From an uncultured Devosia sp. (lineage in GTDB: Bacteria; Pseudomonadota; Alphaproteobacteria; Rhizobiales; Devosiaceae): 6,516 bases of DNA. The stretch covers positions 1 through 6,516 of the forward strand of contig CAMLOA010000115.1 of the NCBI GenBank assembly GCA_946481445.1. Reading direction: 5' to 3'. A model generated the notes under the pieces. That model saw nothing but the letters and a program-made list of their open reading frames with translations. It made no database searches and was not told the DNA's origin. Position numbers and translations under genes: made by a program. Positions 1 to 5,742 of the stretch are shown one piece after another. Position 1 is the first letter of the stretch; every line of letters begins with the position of its first letter.

Positions 1-1367
1 TCGTCCACATCGGCGAAACGCACGGCGTCGCCGATCTGGTAGAAGCCTTCCTCGTCGAAGGCCTCCGCCGTCTTTTCGGCGTCGCGCCAGTAGCCGGGCG
101 TGATGTTGGGCCCCTTGACGCGCAGTTCCGTCTTGTCGCCATTGGGCACCAGCTTGATGGTCATGCCGGCGGCCGGCAGGCCGATATGGCCCGCTTCGCG
201 CACCGGCCAGGTGGTGGTGAAGGCAAAGGGGGCTGTCTCGGTCGACCCATAGCCGGTAATGATCATCACCCGCTCGCCGGTCTCGACGCAGGCAGCTCGC
301 TCCAGTCCCTCGAATACATGCTGGGCCAGGCCCGCCCCCGCATATTGCAGCAGCTTGAGCCGGGCGAAGAGGTTGCGGCGCGCCTCGGGATGCTCATCGA
401 AGGCGGCGACCAGGAATTCATAGGCCTTGGGGACGTTGGTGAAAAAGGTCGGCTGCACGAGCTTGAGATTTTCCAGCGTCCGCCCGAAGCGCGCGGGAGT
501 CGGTTGGCCGTCGTCGATATAGAGGCTGCCACCGTTGTAGATCGCAATGCCGGTATTGTGGCTGCCGCCGGCCACGTGATTCCAGGGCATCCAGTCGAGC
601 AGGACAGGCGGCTCGTCGGCCAGAAAAGCCAGGGCCTGGCGGATCATCTGCTGGTTGCAGGCCATCATGCGGTTGGTGGTAATGACGCCCTTGGGCAGGC
701 CGGTGGAGCCCGAGGTGAAGAGCACCTTGGCCACTGTGTCGGGCGTGATGGCCGCGTGTGCTTCCGCGACGGCCTGGGTGACAGGCGTTGCCAGCAGGTC
801 ATCGAACAGGCGCGCTGCGCGCCCCGCGGGCGGATTGGTACGCACAATCAGCGGCAGGTCGGCGTCGAATGTCGCCTCGACCGCTGCGGCAAAGCGGGAA
901 CCGTCGCTGGCATATACCATGCCCGGTGTCAGCAGGCCGGCAATGTGCCGGAGCTTGCCGTAGTCCGTCGATACCAGCGAATAGGCTGGCGAGATCGGCG
1001 CATAGGGTATGCCGACCCAGATGGCGGCCATGCCGAGCAGGAAATGCTCGATCTCGTTGCCGGAGATGATCATCAGCGGACGCTCGGCGGAGAGCCCGGC
1101 ATCCAGCAGCGCCTGCCCGAGCGGCGCGATGCGCTCGAGCACCTGTGCGAAGGTCAGGCTGCGCCAGCCATCGCCCTCGCGGTCCGCAATCAGCGTCGCG
1201 TCGGGTGTCTTGGCAGCCCAGGTCGCCAGGGCGTCGACGATGGAGCGGGGATAGGAGCCCAGCGCCTCGGTCGAGCGCACGATCGTGGTCCCGTCCGCGC
1301 GCCGTTCCGCCGCTGCCGCCATGTTTCCCATCCGCACCGGGCGGATCGTCGCAGTCTCAATATGCAT
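1..1367 (-). CDS. fcs: Feruloyl-CoA synthase (AMP-forming acyl-CoA ligase), C-terminus cut off by window edge
   Basis: This enzyme is expected to activate ferulate, and probably related hydroxycinnamates, with ATP and CoA to the CoA thioester in the cytoplasm, the entry step to vanillin. I translated 455 residues from the ATG at 1367; no stop is reached, and family members of about 600 residues imply that about 150 are missing. The ANL-family P-loop TSGSTGLPKG is at residues 218-227, the adenylate-binding YGSTETAP at 373-380, and the IGDAVRF segment with the ribose-binding Asp at 445-451. Stretches such as ISPAYSLVSTDYGKLRH (125-141) and DWMPWNHVAGG (258-268) are typical of the feruloyl-CoA synthase branch rather than 4-coumarate ligases or fatty acyl ligases. 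GGAGG lies 5 bases before the ATG, which favours this start over Met13 or Met16. It shares strand with the van genes but is separated from them by a terminator and has its own operator-like palindrome. The family is seen in the sequence; the exact substrate is inferred from similarity and from the vanillate genes next door. Confidence 0.86.
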   Translation of the reverse strand, partial: MHIETATIRPVRMGNMAAAAERRADGTTIVRSTEALGSYPRSIVDALATWAAKTPDATLIADREGDGWRSLTFAQVLERIAPLGQALLDAGLSAERPLMIISGNEIEHFLLGMAAIWVGIPYAPISPAYSLVSTDYGKLRHIAGLLTPGMVYASDGSRFAAAVEATFDADLPLIVRTNPPAGRAARLFDDLLATPVTQAVAEAHAAITPDTVAKVLFTSGSTGLPKGVITTNRMMACNQQMIRQALAFLADEPPVLLDWMPWNHVAGGSHNTGIAIYNGGSLYIDDGQPTPARFGRTLENLKLVQPTFFTNVPKAYEFLVAAFDEHPEARRNLFARLKLLQYAGAGLAQHVFEGLERAACVETGERVMIITGYGSTETAPFAFTTTWPVREAGHIGLPAAGMTIKLVPNGDKTELRVKGPNITPGYWRDAEKTAEAFDEEGFYQIGDAVRFADVD

Positions 1368-1385
1368 GAGTTCCTCCCTCACGTG

Positions 1386-1410
1386 ATTTAGTTATGCGTC
1401 ATAACTAAAT
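1386..1410. promoter_or_regulatory. Perfect 11+11 base inverted repeat, likely operator for fcs
   Basis: The arms ATTTAGTTATG (1386-1396) and CATAACTAAAT (1400-1410) are exact reverse complements around a 3-base centre. The element is strikingly AT-rich in a GC-rich genome and ends 19 bases upstream of the fcs ATG, covering the presumed -10 box. A dimeric repressor bound there would block transcription. Hydroxycinnamate catabolic genes are often controlled by MarR-type repressors that sense the CoA thioester, so such a protein is a reasonable candidate, but no gene for one is in the window. The repeat does not resemble the TGTATACA site at vanA, so the two units probably answer to different regulators. 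Confidence 0.7.
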
Positions 1411-1419
1411 TCGATGCAA
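1391..1419 (-). promoter_or_regulatory. Putative sigma-70-type promoter of the feruloyl-CoA synthase gene
   Basis: Read on the minus strand, TTGCAT (1419-1414) is followed after 17 bases by CATAAC (1396-1391). These are fair matches to -35 and -10 boxes. Transcription would begin near 1384, giving a leader of under 20 bases that still contains the AGGGAGG ribosome binding site. The -10 box lies inside the inverted repeat at 1386-1410. The assignment is by eye; the -10 match is weak. Confidence 0.45.
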
Positions 1420-1464
1420 GCGCCATCTGCGCGCCAGTTGATCACGTCGGGATGCCGGGCCTGC

Positions 1465-1501
1465 CTCAAAACAATAATCCCGCGGCTTATTCGCCGCGGG
1501 A
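1465..1501 (-). terminator. Rho-independent terminator of the vanA-vanR-vanB unit
   Basis: Positions 1478-1486 and 1493-1501 form a perfect 9-base-pair stem, mostly GC (CCCGCGGC/GCCGCGGG plus a T-A pair), with a 6-base loop. On the minus strand it is followed by a T-rich tail, ATTATTGTTTTGA. It sits about 45 bases after the vanB stop and upstream of the fcs promoter, so it ends the van transcript and insulates fcs. The tail is T-rich only in the minus-strand sense, which fixes the direction. Confidence 0.85.
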
Positions 1502-1545
1502 CAATGGAACTTCGGGGCTGCGGACGGCGGGCGCGGCCCGGTGTT

Positions 1546-2511
1546 CTAGCGATAGCCGACGTCGATGACGGCGCGCCCCCCGCTTAGCCGCGAGACGCAG
1601 GCGCACATGCGATGGTTCTCCGCCTTTTCCTCGGGGCTAAAGAACACGTCTCGATGGTCGATATCGCCCTCCCGCTCCAGCACTTTGACGGCGCATAGCC
1701 CGCATTCGCCCCGCTGGCAGTCATAGATCATGTCGACCCCTGCGCCGATCAGTGCCTCCAGCAGCGTCTGGTCCGGCCGCACCGATACCGAGGCCCCAAG
1801 GTTGAGCACGTTCACTTCGAACGGCCGCTCGGCGAAAAGCCCGCTGTCGCCGAACACTTCGTAGCGCAGGCGGGACACCGGTCGGCCCGCCGCGGCCCAG
1901 GCCGCCTTGGCTGCCTCCAGCATGCCGATCGGCCCGCAGAGATAGCATTCAGCGTCAGCAGGCAGCGCGGAAAACTCGGCCGCCAGGTCGATATGTTCGC
2001 CGGCCGAATTGTCCCGCAAGACGAGCCTGTCGCCCAGCAGGCCGCGCAACTCGTCGGCGAACGCCATGAGGCCCCTGCTGCGCGCGCCATAGACCAGGCG
2101 CAGCGATGCGCCGCGCGCGGCCAGCGCCTTGGCCATGCCGTAGATCGGGGTAATGCCGATGCCGCCGGCCAGCAGCAGGTAGTGCCCTGCGCGCCAGCTC
2201 AGCTCGAAGCGATTTTCCGGCAATGTCAGCCGCACGGCCTGCCCCGGCTCGAGGCTCCACATATAGCGCGAGCCGCCCCGGCTCTGCGGGTGGAGCTTGA
2301 CGGCGACGGCAAGCTGGCCGGCAGGCGCAGGGATCACCGTATAGGTGCGGTTGGCCGGCACGCCGCCGATTTCGACGCGGATATTGCTGTGCGATCCGGG
2401 GTCGAATCGCGGGACGGCGCCATCGACGGCGAAGCCGATATAGCGCACATCCTCGGCCACCTGCCGGATTTCGGCGACGCGGGCGTCGCGCCAGTCGACA
2501 CGGTTGCGCAT
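1546..2511 (-). CDS. vanB: Vanillate O-demethylase reductase component (phthalate dioxygenase reductase type)
   Basis: This protein passes electrons from NAD(P)H through a flavin and a [2Fe-2S] cluster to the Rieske centre of the partner oxygenase VanA. It has 321 residues, the usual size of the family. The N-terminal FMN-binding domain has RTYT at 55-58. The nucleotide-binding domain has GGIGITP at 116-122 and CGPIGML at 192-198. The C-terminal plant-type ferredoxin has cluster ligands Cys265, Cys270, Cys273 and, by alignment with the CVSR motif of the family, Cys305; Cys303 is an extra cysteine. This domain order is that of one-component class IA reductases. The open frame extends back to 2814, but that part is antisense-like sequence inside vanR; the ATG at 2511 begins two bases after the vanR stop and starts the conserved domain. 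The ribosome binding site is weak (GGTGG within the end of vanR), so translational coupling is likely. The family is certain; vanillate specificity rests on the VanA neighbour. Confidence 0.88.
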   Translation of the reverse strand: MRNRVDWRDARVAEIRQVAEDVRYIGFAVDGAVPRFDPGSHSNIRVEIGGVPANRTYTVIPAPAGQLAVAVKLHPQSRGGSRYMWSLEPGQAVRLTLPENRFELSWRAGHYLLLAGGIGITPIYGMAKALAARGASLRLVYGARSRGLMAFADELRGLLGDRLVLRDNSAGEHIDLAAEFSALPADAECYLCGPIGMLEAAKAAWAAAGRPVSRLRYEVFGDSGLFAERPFEVNVLNLGASVSVRPDQTLLEALIGAGVDMIYDCQRGECGLCAVKVLEREGDIDHRDVFFSPEEKAENHRMCACVSRLSGGRAVIDVGYR

Positions 2512-2513
2512 GT

Positions 2514-3248
2514 CTAGCCCACCACCAGCGAGAGGGCCGGAACGCGGCGGATCAGGCTGCGGTCCTGGTCGAGCACGAATTCGAGATTCTGCCGCGCCAA
2601 CCGGGCATGTTCGCGGGCCAGCGCCTCGGCGCGCGCGCCTTCGCGCAGGGCAATGGCACTGACCATGGCCCGGTGCTGGGCCTGGGCGCCGTAGAGCGAC
2701 CGGCGAAAGGCGGGCACGTCGGCCTGCTTGTCGAGAAAGGCGCTCGGCGATGCGAAGGGCAGGCTCGTCACCCGCTCGATCTCGCGGCGTATGGTCTGGC
2801 TGGCCAAGCCCCACAACAGTTCGTGGAAGGCCGCGTTGAGGTCGACATAGCGGTCGAAATCCATGTCCACCACGTCCCCGCGCAGGGCCAGGTCGAGTTC
2901 GTTGAGCATGCGGTTGAGTTCGCCCATGCGGGCAGGCGCCACGCCGCGTTCGGCGGCCAGCCGCAAAGCCGTGCCTTCCAGCACGCCGCGCAGTTCGATG
3001 GCGTCGATGACGTCCTCGCGGCTGAAGCTGCGCACTGCGTAACCACCCGAAGGAATGGCATCGACCAGCCCTTCCTGCCCCAGACGCGCCAGGGCGGCCC
3101 GCAGGGGCGTGCGCGAAATGCCCAGCTTCTCGGCCAGCGCCACTTCCGACAGCCGCGAACCGGCCCGGATCTCCCCGGATATGATGAGGTCGCGCACGCC
3201 CATAAGGGCACGCTGCGATTGCTGGGCCCGATCGGACTTTTCCATCAT
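2514..3248 (-). CDS. vanR: GntR-family, FCD-domain transcriptional regulator, VanR-like
   Basis: This is a DNA-binding regulator of 244 residues, probably a repressor released by vanillate or a related aromatic acid. The N-terminal winged helix-turn-helix covers about residues 13-75, with the core LSEVALAEKLGISRTPLRAAL at 33-53 split by the usual turn. The C-terminal all-helical FCD domain has the metal- and ligand-site pattern Asn138, His142, His192 and His214; Asn replaces the more common Asp. The ATG at 3248 overlaps the vanA stop as ATGA and has GGAGG 7 bases upstream, so it is preferred to the longer frame starting at 3311 or to the next ATG at 3245. The gene lies between the oxygenase and reductase genes on one transcript, so the regulator would be made with its targets, giving autoregulation if it acts on the vanA promoter. 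The family is clear; naming it VanR is inference from context, and it could respond to another intermediate of the pathway. Confidence 0.82.
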   Translation of the reverse strand: MMEKSDRAQQSQRALMGVRDLIISGEIRAGSRLSEVALAEKLGISRTPLRAALARLGQEGLVDAIPSGGYAVRSFSREDVIDAIELRGVLEGTALRLAAERGVAPARMGELNRMLNELDLALRGDVVDMDFDRYVDLNAAFHELLWGLASQTIRREIERVTSLPFASPSAFLDKQADVPAFRRSLYGAQAQHRAMVSAIALREGARAEALAREHARLARQNLEFVLDQDRSLIRRVPALSLVVG

Positions 3249-4291
3249 TCGGCGGCCTCCATCATCGCGGTCTCCTGCGCGACCATGCGGTCGATCAGAC
3301 GGCGCGCCCACATCGATCCCGCGTCGATATTGAGGTTGTAGATCACGTGGTCAGGATTGGCGTCGATGGCCTTCTGCTGCGCCTCGAGGATGCGTTCGTC
3401 CTCCCGGAAGATTGAGGACACGCCTTCACGCAGCGTGTGCGTGCGGGCCTGCTCGTCGATCTTGTAGTTGCGCGCAAAGGCCCAGAAATAGTGACAGGTC
3501 TTGTCAGTTTCGGGCGTCATGGTGTTGAGGACGAAACCATTGACGCCCTGGCTGCGGTCGCCCTGCGGAGCCCCCGTCCCGGCCGGCGCCACGCCCACAT
3601 CGATGGCGATGGTGGATGGCGCCTGGAAGTTGATGATCTGCCAGCGATCCACATTGCCGGGCTTGCCGAGCTGGCCGCGCCAGAAGGGCGGCGCGTCGAT
3701 ATCGAGCATCCAGCGGGTGATGGTCGCGGTAGTGTCGGTGTGCGTCGCTTCGAACGGGGCTTCGGCCACGGCCCGGTTGCCGATGGACGAACCATGCACA
3801 TAGGTCTCGTGCGTCAGGTCCATGAGGTTGTCGACCACCAGCCTGTAGTCGCACATGGCGTGGATGTATTTTCCGTCCGCGGCCCATTGCGGATCATCGT
3901 TCCAGTGCAGGTCGGGCACCAGCGCCGGATCGGCCAGCGCCGGATCACCCATCCAAAGCCAGATGAACCGGTGCCGCTCGACCAGCGGGTAGGACTTGAC
4001 GCAGGCCGAGGGATTTATCGTGTCCTGCGACGGCATGTATACACATCGGCCGGTATCGTCGAACTCCAGCCCGTGGTAGCCGCAGATGACATTGTCCCCG
4101 TGCAGCTCGCCCATCGACAGCGGCAGCAGCCGGTGCCAGCAGGCATCGGCCAGCGCGACTGGCGAGCCATCCTGCTTGCGGTACATAACCACGGGCTTGT
4201 TGCAAATGGTGCGCGGCAGCAATTCGCGCTTCAGCTCCACATCCCAGGCAGCGGCATACCAGGCGTTCAGCGGAAAGGTCTGGTGGGTCAC
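3245..4291 (-). CDS. vanA: Vanillate O-demethylase, Rieske oxygenase component
   Basis: With VanB this enzyme oxidatively removes the methyl group of vanillate, giving protocatechuate and formaldehyde. It has 348 residues, matching VanA proteins. The N-terminal Rieske domain shows Cys51-x-His53 and Cys70-x2-His73. The catalytic domain has the mononuclear iron site DLTHETYVH, with His161 and His166 and the electron-bridging Asp158. A downstream FREDERILEAQQ stretch probably supplies the third, acidic iron ligand, as in related O-demethylases such as dicamba monooxygenase. The NLMDLTHETYVHGSSIG region is characteristic of VanA. The start is GTG at 4291, with AGGAG 8 bases upstream; no ATG fits the N-terminal motif FPLNAWYAAAW. 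It is the first gene of the vanA-vanR-vanB unit and faces the MetE-like gene. A close relative acting on another methoxybenzoate cannot be excluded. Confidence 0.92.
   Translation of the reverse strand: MTHQTFPLNAWYAAAWDVELKRELLPRTICNKPVVMYRKQDGSPVALADACWHRLLPLSMGELHGDNVICGYHGLEFDDTGRCVYMPSQDTINPSACVKSYPLVERHRFIWLWMGDPALADPALVPDLHWNDDPQWAADGKYIHAMCDYRLVVDNLMDLTHETYVHGSSIGNRAVAEAPFEATHTDTTATITRWMLDIDAPPFWRGQLGKPGNVDRWQIINFQAPSTIAIDVGVAPAGTGAPQGDRSQGVNGFVLNTMTPETDKTCHYFWAFARNYKIDEQARTHTLREGVSSIFREDERILEAQQKAIDANPDHVIYNLNIDAGSMWARRLIDRMVAQETAMMEAAE
4036..4043. promoter_or_regulatory. Second TGTATACA palindrome inside vanA, possible auxiliary operator
   Basis: The exact 8-base palindrome of the vanA promoter region recurs here, inside the vanA coding sequence, with centres 299 bases apart. 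Read on the minus strand both copies share TGTATACA, and the reverse complement of this copy matches the plus-strand promoter copy for one further base (TGTATACAT). GTATAC fits the GT...AC core common to GntR-family operators. It may help repression by looping or roadblock, or it may simply be the codons for Val-Tyr. No binding evidence can be read from sequence. Confidence 0.35.
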
Positions 4292-4414
4292 GGTCAGGTC
4301 TCCTCGTTCCCGATCGCGGCGATTGAATACCAGTTGTATACATTTTGCAAGATGGCGATTGCCAATCCCTACGGATCACGCCATCAATCGGTCCGTTTGA
4401 GGAGGAGAGTTCAC
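4292..4414. promoter_or_regulatory. Divergent promoter region between vanA and the MetE-like gene
   Basis: This 123-base spacer drives vanA leftwards and the methyltransferase gene rightwards. On the minus strand TTGGCA (4365-4360), a 17-base spacer and TGTATA (4342-4337) form a plausible vanA promoter, with a start near 4330 and a leader of about 40 bases. An alternative is TTGCAA (4350-4345) with TTCAAT 17 bases later. In both cases the TGTATACA palindrome lies on or between the boxes. I see no convincing plus-strand promoter, although the rightward ribosome binding site GGAGGAG (4401-4407) is strong. Confidence 0.6.
4335..4342. promoter_or_regulatory. Palindrome TGTATACA, likely GntR/VanR operator
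   Basis: This perfect 8-base palindrome sits in the divergent spacer and overlaps the presumed vanA -10 box. Its GTATAC core fits the GT...AC half-site pattern of GntR-family operators, and a GntR/FCD regulator is encoded in the operon it would control. Binding there would repress vanA and could also affect the rightward MetE-like gene. The flanks (T on both sides) do not extend the symmetry. The protein-site pairing is inference. Confidence 0.55.
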
Positions 4415-5533
4415 ATGGCCGCCAAGCCACCCTATCGCGCCGATGTCGTGGGCAGCTTCCTGCGCCCCGAAGCCGTCAAGCAGGCCCGCAAGGCGCATTT
4501 CGCCGACAAGACGCTGCCGGCCGAGGAGTTGCACGCCATCGAAGACGCAGCCATCCGCGACGTGATCCGGATGCAGGAAGAGGCCGGTCTAAAGGCCGTG
4601 ACCGATGGCGAGTTCCGCCGCGCCTGGTGGCATTTCGACTTCATGGGCATGCTCGATGGCCTCGAGATCATCCAGCGCGAAGGCGGCGGCATCCAGTTCC
4701 ACGGCGTGCACACCAAGCAGGATGTGCCGGTGATCAGCGGCCGGCTCGGCTTTCCGTCCGATCATCCCATGCTCGAGCATTTCAAGTTCGTCGCCGCCAA
4801 TACCAGTGTGACGCCCAAGATCTCCATCCCCGGTCCCAGCGCGATCCATTTCCGGGTCGCCGAGGACGACATTGCCGTGCCCGAATACAAGCACGACGCC
4901 GAGGCCTATTTCGAAGCCATCACCGCCACCTACAAGGATGCGGTCAAGGCCTTCTACGACGCCGGCTGCCGCTACCTGCAGATGGACGACATCTTCTTTG
5001 CCTATCTGTGCGATCCCAAGATTCGCGCCGAGCGCAAGGCGAAGGGCGAGGACCCCGATTGGCTGATCGGGCGCTACGCAAAGATGATGCACGATGCCAT
5101 TGCCGACCGGCCCGACGACATGCTGATCGGCATGCATATGTGCCGGGGCAATTTCAAATCCACCTGGGTGGCCGAAGGCGCCTACGACCCGGCTGCCGAT
5201 GCGGTGTTCAACCAGACCGGCGTCGACATCTACTTCATGGAATATGACACCGAGCGCGCCGGTGGCCTGGAACCCCTGCGGCTCCTGCCCAAGGGCAGCA
5301 AGCGCGTGCTGCCCGGCTTCATCACCACCAAGACGGCGGAACTGGAAGACATGGACGATCTCAAGCGCAAGTTCGAGGCCGCGGGCCAGTATTGCGACAT
5401 CGACCAACTCGGCATCGCCCCGCAATGCGGCTTCGCCTCGACCGAAGAGGGCAATTCGATCACCATGGACGACCAGCGCCGCAAGCTCGACCTGGTGGTC
5501 AGGACCGCCGAGACCATCTGGGGCAGCGTCTAG
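4415..5533 (+). CDS. MetE C-terminal-type zinc methyltransferase (YxjG/YxjH-like), no folate-binding N-terminal half
   Basis: This is a 372-residue member of the cobalamin-independent methionine synthase superfamily, which transfers methyl groups to a zinc-bound thiol, usually homocysteine. The beta-barrel fold begins with RADVVGSFLRP (8-18) and VTDGEFRRAWWHFDF (62-76), as in YxjG/YxjH. The expected zinc ligands are His241 and Cys243 (MHMCRGNF), Glu276 (YFMEYD) and Cys338 (PQCGFAS). QMDD at 189-192 corresponds to the substrate-binding QxDE region of MetE. Full MetE has about 750 residues; this protein has only the catalytic half, so the methyl donor is uncertain and may not be methyltetrahydrofolate. 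The ATG at 4415 has GGAGGAG 7 bases upstream, which fixes the start; the frame stays open further back only as antisense of vanA. It is divergent from vanA, which suggests a link to methyl or formaldehyde metabolism during vanillate use. The family is certain; the substrate is unknown. Confidence 0.85.
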   Translation: MAAKPPYRADVVGSFLRPEAVKQARKAHFADKTLPAEELHAIEDAAIRDVIRMQEEAGLKAVTDGEFRRAWWHFDFMGMLDGLEIIQREGGGIQFHGVHTKQDVPVISGRLGFPSDHPMLEHFKFVAANTSVTPKISIPGPSAIHFRVAEDDIAVPEYKHDAEAYFEAITATYKDAVKAFYDAGCRYLQMDDIFFAYLCDPKIRAERKAKGEDPDWLIGRYAKMMHDAIADRPDDMLIGMHMCRGNFKSTWVAEGAYDPAADAVFNQTGVDIYFMEYDTERAGGLEPLRLLPKGSKRVLPGFITTKTAELEDMDDLKRKFEAAGQYCDIDQLGIAPQCGFASTEEGNSITMDDQRRKLDLVVRTAETIWGSV

Positions 5534-5604
5534 CCGCCGCGGTCGCAAGGGAACCGATGCTGGCCGCGTGTCGCCTGACGCGGCCGGTCATCTCCGGCAC
5601 GGCC

Positions 5605-5619
5605 TTGTAGCCGCTACAA
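5605..5619. promoter_or_regulatory. Palindrome with 7-base arms (TTGTAGC/GCTACAA), possible operator
   Basis: The arms at 5605-5611 and 5613-5619 are exact reverse complements around a single C. The short centre makes an RNA hairpin unlikely and favours a site for a dimeric DNA-binding protein. It lies about 125 bases upstream of the FabH-like gene. Which gene it controls, if any, is unknown. Confidence 0.35.
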
Positions 5620-5684
5620 AGGCGGCGCCGACATCGGCGAGGTTGCAGCAGGTCGCTGAAGTGGTTAGCTGTGGGCGACTGCGA

Positions 5685-5707
5685 TATGGCCGCCGCCGGC
5701 GGCCATA
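5685..5707. repeat. Perfect 10+10 base inverted repeat upstream of the FabH-like gene
   Basis: The arms TATGGCCGCC (5685-5694) and GGCGGCCATA (5698-5707) are exact reverse complements around GCC. The repeat ends 35 bases before the chosen start of the FabH-like gene. As RNA it would form a very stable GC stem, but no T-run follows on either side, so it is at best an atypical terminator for the MetE-like gene. It could equally be an operator or a leader structure for the downstream gene. Confidence 0.5.
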
Positions 5708-5742
5708 ATATGGTTTGGGCGAGAGGCGACCCCTCGGCAAAT

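Larger units (their letters stand above)
5534..5742. other. Intergenic spacer with two palindromes and no convincing gene
   Basis: This 209-base gap separates the MetE-like gene from the FabH-like gene. It contains the inverted repeats at 5605-5619 and 5685-5707 and a weak 5-base-pair hairpin (5583-5587 with 5594-5598). None is followed by a T-run, so no rho-independent terminator for the MetE-like gene is visible. No open frame here has a ribosome binding site or recognisable protein. Confidence 0.6.

Noticed and set aside
186..1391. A 401-codon plus-strand open frame
   Set aside because: It is antisense to the feruloyl-CoA synthase gene, whose frame has all the family motifs; long antisense frames are common in GC-rich DNA.
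2512..2814. N-terminal extension of the vanB frame
   Set aside because: The extension lies inside vanR, is arginine/proline-rich nonsense-like sequence, and family length and the first conserved strand fit the ATG at 2511.
3249..3311. Longer vanR start at 3311
   Set aside because: It would overlap vanA by 67 bases and adds charged residues not expected before the winged helix; the ATGA overlap with GGAGG upstream fits 3248.
4320..4390. CGATTGA (4320-4326) and TCAATCG (4384-4390) inverted repeat in the divergent spacer
   Set aside because: The 7-base arms are separated by 57 bases and could easily be chance; no supporting feature was found.
3437..5533. A 698-codon open frame on the plus strand that includes the MetE-like gene
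   Set aside because: The part before 4415 is antisense to vanA and has no recognisable protein; the strong ribosome binding site and the conserved start of the fold are at 4415.
4589..5548. A 319-codon minus-strand open frame
   Set aside because: It is the antisense shadow of the MetE-like gene and shows no family motif.
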